Shown piece by piece: positions 1-5,122 of a stretch of 5,122 nucleotides of DNA. The notes under the pieces are model-generated. The model had not been told where the DNA came from. It did no database searches and saw only the letters and a list, made by a program, of their open reading frames with translations. Location: positions 1-5,122 of the forward strand of contig CAKUDJ010000080.1 in the NCBI GenBank assembly GCA_934644855.1, given 5' to 3'. The translations under genes were made by a program, and so were the position numbers. The DNA is from an uncultured Elusimicrobiales bacterium (lineage in GTDB: Bacteria; Elusimicrobiota; Elusimicrobia; Elusimicrobiales; Elusimicrobiaceae). Position 1 is the stretch's first letter. Each line of letters starts with the position of its first letter.

Positions 1-1
1 G

Positions 2-1414
2 GACGAGGCCGTCAAACTGGCGGCGGACGATAATAAAATTACCGGCGTATTAACCTTGCGTAATACTTTTTACAAAGCCAAAACCGTGGTGTTGACTACC
101 GGCACTTTTTTGGCGGGCACTATTCACATTGGCGAGGTCAACTATCCCGGCGGACGGTATAACGATATGCCCAGTAATTTACTGGCTGAAAACCTAAAAG
201 AAATCGGCCTGCATACATTGCGTTTTAAGACGGGAACCCCCATGCGCATCAACGCGCGGAAAATGGACGTTTCCAAATTCCGCCTGCAACCGTCCGACGA
301 CCCTTTACAACCAATTTCCCACTTTACGGACCAAAAAGAGCAATCCAAGCGGCATTTTTTACAGTGCTACATCACCCGCACCAATTTGGAAACGGATAAA
401 ATCCTGCGGGCCAATGCACACCGCTCCGCCATGTATAGCGGCAGTATACACGGCATGGGGCCGCGGTATTGTCCGTCGGTAGAAGATAAAATTAAAAAAT
501 TTCCGGAAATTACCAGCCACCCGCTGTTTTTGGAGCCGGAGGGCTTTGATACGGAAGAATACTATATCCAGGGGTTTTCAACCAGTATGCCGGAAGACGT
601 ACAGCGGGCGTTGGTGGCCTCGGTGCCCGGGTTGGAAAATGCGCCGCTTACGCGGGCTGGTTATGCCGTAGAGTACGATTTTTCGGACCCGCGCGACTTA
701 TACGCCACGTTGGAAAGCAAGCTAATTCCCGGCCTGTTCTGCGCCGGGCAGATTAACGGCACCACCGGGTACGAGGAAGCCGGCGGGCAGGGGTTAGTGG
801 CGGGCTTAAATGCGGCGGCCAAAGTGCAGGGCAAGGAACCGCTCATCCTGCGGCGCGACGAGGCGTACATCGGCGTACTGATAGATGATTTAGTCAACAA
901 AGGGGTAAACGAGCCGTACCGTATGTTTACTTCCCGCGCGGAATACCGCATTTTACTGCGTAATGATAATGCGGATTTGCGCCTGATGCCCCATGCGTTT
1001 GCCTACGGCACGCTGGAAGAAAAATTCCGCCGCCCCTTTGAGCGCTACCGCGAAGAAGTGGAAAAGCAGTTGCAACACCCGGGCAGCCCGGTGGACGAAA
1101 CGGATTTATACCCGTGGACGAAAGAAAAAGTGCTTACGCACGTTGAAATCCACCAAAAATACGCCGGCTATTACGAACGCAATAAAAAAGATGCCGAAAA
1201 ACTGGCCCAAGCGGACAGTATTAAAATCCCGGCGGGGTTTGACCCGTCTGCCGTGCGCGGCATTTTGATAGAAAGCAGCCAAAAGTTAAAAGAGGTAAAA
1301 CCGCTTACGTTGGGGCAGGCGTCGCGTATCCCCGGTATCACTCCGGCGGATATACAACTTTTGGCCGTACATATTGAACGCTACCGGAGATTGCACCGTG
1401 AATCAGACCATTAA
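2..1414 (+). CDS. mnmG: tRNA uridine-5-carboxymethylaminomethyl modification enzyme MnmG (GidA), 5'-truncated by the window edge
   Basis: MnmG is the FAD-dependent partner of the GTPase MnmE. Together they install the (carboxymethyl)aminomethyl group at C5 of wobble U34 in certain tRNAs, in the cytoplasm. The frame is open from base 2, giving 470 residues. The TTG at 56 is internal, because the codons before it already read as MnmG. About 122 N-terminal residues, with the FAD GxGxxG loop and the first catalytic Cys (E. coli C47), must lie upstream. Visible family marks are VVLTTGTFLAG (about 29-39), KTGTPMRI, CYITRTN (from 122), GPRYCPSVEDK (153-163, with the counterpart of E. coli C277 at C157), the second GidA signature from AGQINGTTGYEEA (248 on), EPYRMFTSRAEYR, NADLRL, and C-terminal LGQASRIPGITPADI. 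The stretch between DLRL (325) and VEIHQKY (381) is about 40 residues shorter than in E. coli as I recall it. The gene overlaps rsmG by 17 bases. TrmFO is excluded by the MnmG-specific signatures and C-terminal domain. Confidence 0.97.
   Translation, partial: DEAVKLAADDNKITGVLTLRNTFYKAKTVVLTTGTFLAGTIHIGEVNYPGGRYNDMPSNLLAENLKEIGLHTLRFKTGTPMRINARKMDVSKFRLQPSDDPLQPISHFTDQKEQSKRHFLQCYITRTNLETDKILRANAHRSAMYSGSIHGMGPRYCPSVEDKIKKFPEITSHPLFLEPEGFDTEEYYIQGFSTSMPEDVQRALVASVPGLENAPLTRAGYAVEYDFSDPRDLYATLESKLIPGLFCAGQINGTTGYEEAGGQGLVAGLNAAAKVQGKEPLILRRDEAYIGVLIDDLVNKGVNEPYRMFTSRAEYRILLRNDNADLRLMPHAFAYGTLEEKFRRPFERYREEVEKQLQHPGSPVDETDLYPWTKEKVLTHVEIHQKYAGYYERNKKDAEKLAQADSIKIPAGFDPSAVRGILIESSQKLKEVKPLTLGQASRIPGITPADIQLLAVHIERYRRLHRESDH
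1385..1390 (+). promoter_or_regulatory. Ribosome binding site of rsmG, inside the mnmG 3' end
   Basis: CGGAGA lies 7 bases before the GTG at 1398 and resembles a Shine-Dalgarno core. It decides the rsmG start. The in-frame TTG at 1374 has no comparable purine-rich motif at the right distance and would add eight residues that do not look like RsmG. Confidence 0.6.
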
Positions 1415-2039
1415 CACATTTGCCCAACATATCGGGTTGCCGCTTTCGGCCGGGCAGGTGGAATTATTGGAGCGCTACGCGGGGCTCGTGTGGCAAAAAA
1501 AGGATTTTTTGAATTTAACCAGCGCGGCAGACGTGCAGGAAATTTACGCCCGCCACATTTGCGACGGCCTCACCGCCGCGGCTTTTATTTATAAAGAAAG
1601 CCAAGGCGCTAACGGCGTTGAAGTGGGCGACGCGGGCGCGGGGGCCGGATATATCGGGCTCGTGTGCGCGGTGGCCCTGCCGCAAAGCCGCATTACTTTA
1701 ATAGAAAGTTTACAGCGGCGCAGCTCTTTTATGAATTGGGCCATTTTAACTTTGGGCCTGAAAAACGCGCGGGTGGCAAATTGCCGCTTGGGTGAAAAAA
1801 CCGCCTTTTCACTAGACTATTTAACGGAGCGCGCCATGGGCAAACTGACGGATATTTTGCCCGTTTGCGCTCCGGCGGTAAAGGCGGGGGGAAAGTTTAT
1901 TGCGTTCCAGGGGGAACACCCGGACGAAATGACCCCTGCCATGTTGGCTAAATGCGGGGTCCGGGCGCGGGCCTTACAGCCGTATGCGCTCCCGCAGGAT
2001 GATAAAAAACGCTTTTTGGCGGTATTTGATAAGGATTAA
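1398..2039 (+). CDS. rsmG: 16S rRNA (guanine(527)-N7)-methyltransferase RsmG (GidB)
   Basis: RsmG uses S-adenosylmethionine to methylate N7 of G527 in the 530 loop of 16S rRNA. In several bacteria its loss gives low-level streptomycin resistance. The chosen GTG start gives 213 residues, close to E. coli RsmG (207). Recognisable blocks in order are LERYAGLVWQKKDFLNLTS (24-42, family W-x-N-LTS helix), RHICDGL (52-58, for the usual RHI-DSL), a SAM-binding loop DAGAGAGYIGL (78-88), LIESLQRRSSFM (101-112, acidic ribose-binding end of the second strand), TERAMGKL (for the usual SRA), KAGGKFIAFQGE (for LK-GG...LKG) and DDKKRFLAVF near the end. The SAM loop departs from the textbook DxGTGxGxPG: Thr is Ala, and Pro is Ile. 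The fold is clear but the protein is diverged. It follows mnmG with a 17-base overlap, the common gidA-gidB arrangement, so translation is probably coupled. Confidence 0.9.
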   Translation: MNQTINTFAQHIGLPLSAGQVELLERYAGLVWQKKDFLNLTSAADVQEIYARHICDGLTAAAFIYKESQGANGVEVGDAGAGAGYIGLVCAVALPQSRITLIESLQRRSSFMNWAILTLGLKNARVANCRLGEKTAFSLDYLTERAMGKLTDILPVCAPAVKAGGKFIAFQGEHPDEMTPAMLAKCGVRARALQPYALPQDDKKRFLAVFDKD

Positions 2040-2042
2040 CAG

Positions 2043-3317
2043 ATGACACGGCTAATTCAGTTTTTCTGCTTTTTGTTTGCTTTTGCTTTGGCGGCGGGCC
2101 CGGTAATGAAATATTGTGAGTACGAGCCGCACGCCGTATTGCAAAACCTGCAAGAAAAACTGACGGAGTTTTCCGACCGCTTTGACGGAAAATATCCGGC
2201 CGCAAACGCCCAAGCGCCCGCGGCGCAGGCCCCGGTAAAAGTGGAGCGCAACTCCATAGACCCGCGGGAAGTGGATAAATTGTTTGCGGACGCCAACCCA
2301 CGTAATGCCGCCCAAAGTGCGGACCCGGTGGATTATTCCACCCGCGACGAAAAAGAATTTAAGGATATGATTGCCGGGTTGGAAAAAATAGGCGCCGTGG
2401 CTCCTAAAAACCCGCAGAACTATCTGCCGGGGTTTTCGGCCCAAGCCTACCGCCCGGCGGATTCCCAACAAAAATCCCGTTGGGTGCCGCCCCCGCCCGG
2501 GTTTATGACGGCGGAAACGTTCAACTATTTAATTTACCGCCAAACGCACCCGGTGTCGCAGTCCATTTCCACGGTGTTGGATAACATCCACGGCAATTTA
2601 ATGTTGGATTTAACGCCGTTTACTTTGGTAATAAAACCCAACAAAATTTTGGTTATGCTGTTTGGGGATAAAGACAGTTATATGAATTTTACCAAGCGCC
2701 CGCCGTGGTCCGGCGCGTCGTCCGACCTCAAGGCCGATACCATGTATGTGCAAGAAGGCAACAGTTTTTATCCGCTTTCCGTGCATGAGCTGACCCATTT
2801 GTATTTTGACGGCTACTTTTTGCCGGTTATTTCCCCCTTGTGGCTTTCGGAAGGGATGGCGGTTTATATGCAAATTAACGCCGCCAAGCAAAAGCCCTCG
2901 TGGGTGGACCCGGCTATGAAACGCATTTTGCGGGGGGATATTATCCCGCTTGAAAAAATGACCGTCACCGAGGATTTAAGCGATTTATCCACCCCGCAGG
3001 CGGAACTTTGGTACACGCAGGCATACAGTTTGGTGGATTACCTGCTCAACCGCCGCACGCGCGATGAGTTTTACCAATTTTGTAATGAGCTGAAAAAGAA
3101 AACCCCGCTCCACCAGGCGTTATATAAGGCGTACGGTATGCCGTTTACTAAAGTTTCCGTATTGCAAAACGTGTGGTTGCACGATGTGCAAAAAGCGGCG
3201 GGGGTGCGCCCGGCCCCGGTTAAAACCCCGGAGGACGCCGCCAAAACGGCAGCCAAAGCTCCGGCCAAACCCGCTGCCAAGGCCCCGGCCCAGGTGCCGG
3301 CTTCCGCCAAAAAATGA
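2043..3317 (+). CDS. Predicted exported zinc-metallopeptidase-like protein (gluzincin/peptidase MA-like) with Lys/Ala/Pro-rich tail
   Basis: I do not recognise a named gene. The 424-residue product starts with an N-terminal signal or anchor: a basic start, a hydrophobic stretch at about 4-18, and a possible signal peptidase site after A15-L16-A17. No lipobox is evident. A low-complexity Ala/Pro/Gln linker follows at about 51-65, then a charged segment and a WVPPPPGF turn at 147-154. The likely catalytic domain runs from about 155 to 380. It has HELTH at 248-252 (zinc-binding His pair and catalytic Glu) and WLSEGMAVY with E270 as the expected third ligand, 17 residues after the second His. This is the HExxH...E layout of gluzincins such as the peptidase MA-like families. 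The last 37 or so residues are Lys/Ala/Pro-rich. AAGGA (2031-2035) lies 7 bases before the ATG, 3 bases after rsmG. Export and the neighbouring divisome genes suggest an envelope role, but substrate and activity are unknown. Confidence 0.8.
   Translation: MTRLIQFFCFLFAFALAAGPVMKYCEYEPHAVLQNLQEKLTEFSDRFDGKYPAANAQAPAAQAPVKVERNSIDPREVDKLFADANPRNAAQSADPVDYSTRDEKEFKDMIAGLEKIGAVAPKNPQNYLPGFSAQAYRPADSQQKSRWVPPPPGFMTAETFNYLIYRQTHPVSQSISTVLDNIHGNLMLDLTPFTLVIKPNKILVMLFGDKDSYMNFTKRPPWSGASSDLKADTMYVQEGNSFYPLSVHELTHLYFDGYFLPVISPLWLSEGMAVYMQINAAKQKPSWVDPAMKRILRGDIIPLEKMTVTEDLSDLSTPQAELWYTQAYSLVDYLLNRRTRDEFYQFCNELKKKTPLHQALYKAYGMPFTKVSVLQNVWLHDVQKAAGVRPAPVKTPEDAAKTAAKAPAKPAAKAPAQVPASAKK
3204..3314 (+). repeat. 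Low-complexity Lys/Ala/Pro-rich coding segment (C-terminal tail)
   Basis: The end of the peptidase-like protein (about residues 388-424) is made almost wholly of Ala, Lys and Pro, with imperfect AAKAPAKP / AAKAPAQ units. The DNA is correspondingly repetitive, with recurring GCCAAA and GCCCCGGC-like words. Such tails are usually disordered and basic and could contact peptidoglycan, anionic polymers or partner proteins; that role is inference. Confidence 0.6.
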
Positions 3318-3320
3318 GGA
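3317..3320 (+). promoter_or_regulatory. Ribosome binding site of rsmH
   Basis: AGGA, overlapping the last base of the preceding TGA stop, lies 10 bases before the ATG at 3331. It fixes the start at 3331. The frame stays open upstream to 3184, but that extension is an out-of-frame reading of the Lys/Ala/Pro tail and gives an Arg/Pro-rich sequence unlike RsmH. Confidence 0.65.
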
Positions 3321-3330
3321 TTTTTTAGTT

Positions 3331-4206
3331 ATGACCGAATGGACCCATATCCCGATACTTGCCCCGCAAATTGCGGATTTGTTATTAACCGACCCCGACG
3401 GCGTATATGTGGACGGCACGTTGGGGCTCGGCGGGCACAGCGCGCTGTTTTTGAGCCGCCTTTCGCCCAAAGCCCGTTTGTTGGGGTTTGATAAAGACGC
3501 GCAGGCTATCCAAATGGCCCAAACGCGCATTAACGACCCGCGCCTGCTTACTTTTAACGAGAGCTACACCTGCGCCCCGCAGGAATTGGAAAAACTGGGC
3601 GTGTTGGCTACAGGCGCACTTTTTGATTTGGGGCTGAGTTCTTACCAGTTGGATAACCCGGCCCGCGGTTTTAGTATAATAAATAACGGGCCGTTGGATA
3701 TGCGGTTTGATTTATCCGCCCCGCTGACGGCACAGACCATTGTAAATACCTGGGGATTGGACGACCTCACCCGTATCTTAACGGAATATGGCGAAGAACG
3801 CAAAGCCGCCCCCATAGCCATAGCTATTTTGAATGCCCGGCGTAAAGCCCCTCTGCAAACTACCGAAGACCTCAAGCGCGTGGTAGAAAGCGTGTATGGC
3901 GGGCGCGGCAAAACGCACCCCGCCACGCAGACTTTTCAGGCGCTTCGTATTGCGGTAAATGATGAATTGGGTACGGTGGAAAAAATGTTGGGGGTGCTGC
4001 CGCATATTTTGCGGGCGGGCGGGCGCGCCGCGGTGCTGACGTTCCACTCGTTAGAAGACCGCTTGGTCAAGAACCGCTTTAAGCAAATGGCGGCGGAAGG
4101 CGGGTGGAAACTGGTAAATAAAAAAGTAATCGTGCCGGACTATAACGAGGTACGCCAAAACCGCCGCTCCCGCAGCGCCAAATTACGGGTGATAGAAAGA
4201 GTATGA
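3331..4206 (+). CDS. rsmH: 16S rRNA (cytosine(1402)-N4)-methyltransferase RsmH (MraW)
   Basis: RsmH methylates N4 of C1402 in the decoding centre of 16S rRNA using S-adenosylmethionine; RsmI adds the 2'-O-methyl to the same base. The product has 291 residues, a little shorter than E. coli RsmH (313). Diagnostic blocks are WTHIPIL at the N-terminus (the usual H-x-PVL), the SAM loop DGTLGLGGHS (28-37), FDKDAQAI (D54 and D56, cofactor ribose), DLGLSSYQLDNPARGFS, GPLDMRFD, YGEERKA, HPATQTFQALRIAVNDEL (from H196), LTFHSLEDRLVK (around 236-247) and the C-terminal NRRSRSAKLRVIER. All core motifs are intact, so it should be active. It starts 13 bases after the peptidase-like gene and ends in an ATGA overlap with ftsL, so it heads the division block. 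mraZ, often directly upstream of rsmH, is not there. Confidence 0.97.
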   Translation: MTEWTHIPILAPQIADLLLTDPDGVYVDGTLGLGGHSALFLSRLSPKARLLGFDKDAQAIQMAQTRINDPRLLTFNESYTCAPQELEKLGVLATGALFDLGLSSYQLDNPARGFSIINNGPLDMRFDLSAPLTAQTIVNTWGLDDLTRILTEYGEERKAAPIAIAILNARRKAPLQTTEDLKRVVESVYGGRGKTHPATQTFQALRIAVNDELGTVEKMLGVLPHILRAGGRAAVLTFHSLEDRLVKNRFKQMAAEGGWKLVNKKVIVPDYNEVRQNRRSRSAKLRVIERV

Positions 4207-4457
4207 AAGCATTTATTACATTAGTTATTTTGGGGGGGCTTTCCCTGGGCCTGGTGATGGTGCGTATGGAAATCAGCCGCTCCGGGCGGGAAATCAGCAA
4301 GCTCCAAAACCGGGTGGAAGTGCAGGAAGCCCGCAACCAGTATTTGCAGTTGGAAATTGCCCGCCTGGAAAGCCCGGCCGTAGTGTCCGCCCAGGCGCGC
4401 GAACGCTTAAAAATGGATTTTACCAAACCCGGTAATGTGGTTGTGTTGGAAGATTAA
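4203..4457 (+). CDS. ftsL: FtsL-like cell division protein, short form
   Basis: FtsL is a small bitopic membrane protein that pairs with FtsB (DivIC) and FtsQ and helps activate the septal synthase FtsW-FtsI. This 84-residue product has one transmembrane segment (about 4-20, FITLVILGGLSLGLVMV) and then a heptad-like coiled coil (about 22-57, repeated Leu/Ile/Val with charged residues between). The end, ARERLKMDFTKPGNVVVLED (65-84), resembles the A-x-x-LGM...P..V..L end of the FtsL/DivIC family. Only two or three residues would lie in the cytoplasm, much less than in E. coli FtsL (121 residues). The ATG overlaps the rsmH stop as ATGA, a sign of coupled translation. Position between rsmH and ftsI is the strongest support, since sequence alone could equally suit a DivIC/FtsB-type protein. 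Confidence 0.82.
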   Translation: MKAFITLVILGGLSLGLVMVRMEISRSGREISKLQNRVEVQEARNQYLQLEIARLESPAVVSAQARERLKMDFTKPGNVVVLED

Positions 4458-4462
4458 AAATT

Positions 4463-5122
4463 ATGTTCAAAAGGAAGATTTCGTTTGTATATGATGTTAA
4501 AAAGCGCATGAAGTTGTGCGGCTTTTTGGCGTTGCTTCCGCCGGTGGCAATCTGTTTGCAACTGCTTAATTTACAAACCTTCCAACACGAAAAATTTGCC
4601 GATAAGGCTGACCGCGCTATTTATAGCTACCTGGCCGAAGACCGCCTGCGCGGGCCTATTTTGGACGTAAACGGCAATGTGTTGGCGGAATCGGTGCGGA
4701 CGCATTCGTGCGGTATATCTAAAAGGTATGTAAAAGACAAAAAAGCAACGGTAAAATTTTTATCCAATATGTTGGGTATTCCCCAAGCCAGCATTTTGGA
4801 AGAATGGAAGCGCAAAGGAAAGTTTTTCTTTGTGGCTAAAAAAATAAAGCCGGATGTATATATGGAAATGCTGCCTGTGTTGCGTACGCCCTTGGGCCAG
4901 GGGTTGGATTTAACGCCCGAATATAAGCGGATGCGCCCGTACGAAAATTTGGCCCTGGATTTGTTGGGGGAGTCCAATTCCAAAAATTTGGGGCTTTCCG
5001 GCTTAGAACAGATGTTTAATAAAGAGCTCAGCCAGGATATTAGCAAAAAACGCGCCAAACGCGCCTTGCGGGGGGATATTATTTATGACCGCAAGTTAAA
5101 AGAGCATTTATCGGTAGGCAGC
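4463..5122 (+). CDS. ftsI: Class B penicillin-binding protein, FtsI/PBP3-like (3' end beyond window)
   Basis: FtsI is the septal peptidoglycan transpeptidase that works with FtsW. The first 220 codons are present and the frame is open to the last base. A basic cytoplasmic start (MFKRK, KKR) is followed by a transmembrane anchor at about 18-37. Then comes the class B PBP pedestal: RLRGPILDVNGNVLAES (about 61-77, the family RGxIxDRNGxxLA motif, with Val for the usual Arg) and RPYENLALDLLG...GLSGLEQMFNKEL (about 158-188, with GLSGLE at 177-182, the usual YP-x-x-x-LA-x-x-G...G-x-x-GLE). The catalytic SxxK, SxN and KTG motifs would lie beyond the edge. The ATG is 5 bases after the ftsL stop, with GGAAG at 4448-4452 inside ftsL as a plausible ribosome binding site. 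A sporulation or elongation paralogue (SpoVD, PBP2) cannot be ruled out by this part alone, but gene order favours FtsI. Confidence 0.9.
   Translation, partial: MFKRKISFVYDVKKRMKLCGFLALLPPVAICLQLLNLQTFQHEKFADKADRAIYSYLAEDRLRGPILDVNGNVLAESVRTHSCGISKRYVKDKKATVKFLSNMLGIPQASILEEWKRKGKFFFVAKKIKPDVYMEMLPVLRTPLGQGLDLTPEYKRMRPYENLALDLLGESNSKNLGLSGLEQMFNKELSQDISKKRAKRALRGDIIYDRKLKEHLSVGS

Noticed and set aside
1079..1092. Short GC-rich inverted repeat (CCGGGC / GCCCGG) as a possible terminator
   Set aside because: It lies inside conserved mnmG coding sequence, has a one-base loop and no following T run.
1374..1397. TTG start for rsmG eight codons upstream
   Set aside because: It has no good ribosome binding site, deeper overlap with mnmG, and extra residues not expected for RsmG; the GTG at 1398 has CGGAGA at the right distance.
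1948..2471. Overlapping minus-strand open frames across the rsmG/peptidase junction
   Set aside because: They are shadows of GC-rich + strand coding sequence, mutually overlapping, with no recognisable product.
3184..3330. N-terminal extension of rsmH from an upstream in-frame ATG
   Set aside because: The added residues are Arg/Pro-rich, come from another frame of the preceding gene, do not resemble RsmH, and the AGGA before 3331 supports the shorter start.
3675..3680. TATAAT box, a perfect -10-like hexamer
   Set aside because: It lies inside rsmH where it encodes part of a normal RsmH segment, and no -35 hexamer sits at 16-18 bases upstream (TTGGAT at 3649 would give a 20-base spacer).
4627..5058. 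143-codon minus-strand open frame over the ftsI start
   Set aside because: It is a mirror of a convincing PBP reading frame on the + strand, and its translation resembles no family I recognise.

Overview
The window is a densely packed, single-strand bacterial gene block. It holds six protein genes, all on the + strand, with gaps of 3, 13 and 5 bases and overlaps of 17 and 4 bases. The order is mnmG (5' end outside the window), rsmG, a predicted exported zinc-metallopeptidase-like protein, rsmH, ftsL, and ftsI/PBP (3' end outside the window). I see no RNA gene, mobile element, CRISPR array, terminator or convincing promoter. No stretch over 300 bases lacks a gene.

Organism: the sequence is bacterial. 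The divisome genes and an exported protein suggest a peptidoglycan-making bacterium of intermediate GC (about half, by eye). The compact layout and diverged but intact core genes would fit a less-studied phylum. Elusimicrobiota is one guess from general impression only; nothing here fixes the taxon.

Layout: bases 2-1414 encode most of MnmG, the FAD enzyme of tRNA wobble-uridine modification. Bases 1398-2039 encode RsmG, the 16S rRNA G527 N7-methyltransferase, overlapping mnmG as in the common gidA-gidB pair. Bases 2043-3317 encode a 424-residue protein with a signal peptide, an HExxH...E metallopeptidase signature and a Lys/Ala/Pro-rich tail. Bases 3331-4206 encode RsmH (16S rRNA C1402 N4-methyltransferase), followed by a very short FtsL-like protein (4203-4457) and the start of a class B penicillin-binding protein (4463 to the end). 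The last three are the usual start of the division and cell wall (dcw) cluster.

How they fit together: the window joins two conserved neighbourhoods, the mnmG-rsmG RNA-modification pair and the rsmH-ftsL-ftsI start of dcw, into what looks like one transcription unit. The peptidase-like gene sits at the junction, where many bacteria have mraZ. That gene is the main unknown. The rest is core housekeeping with some lineage-specific trimming: a shortened MnmG C-terminal region, an unusual RsmG SAM loop and a minimal FtsL.
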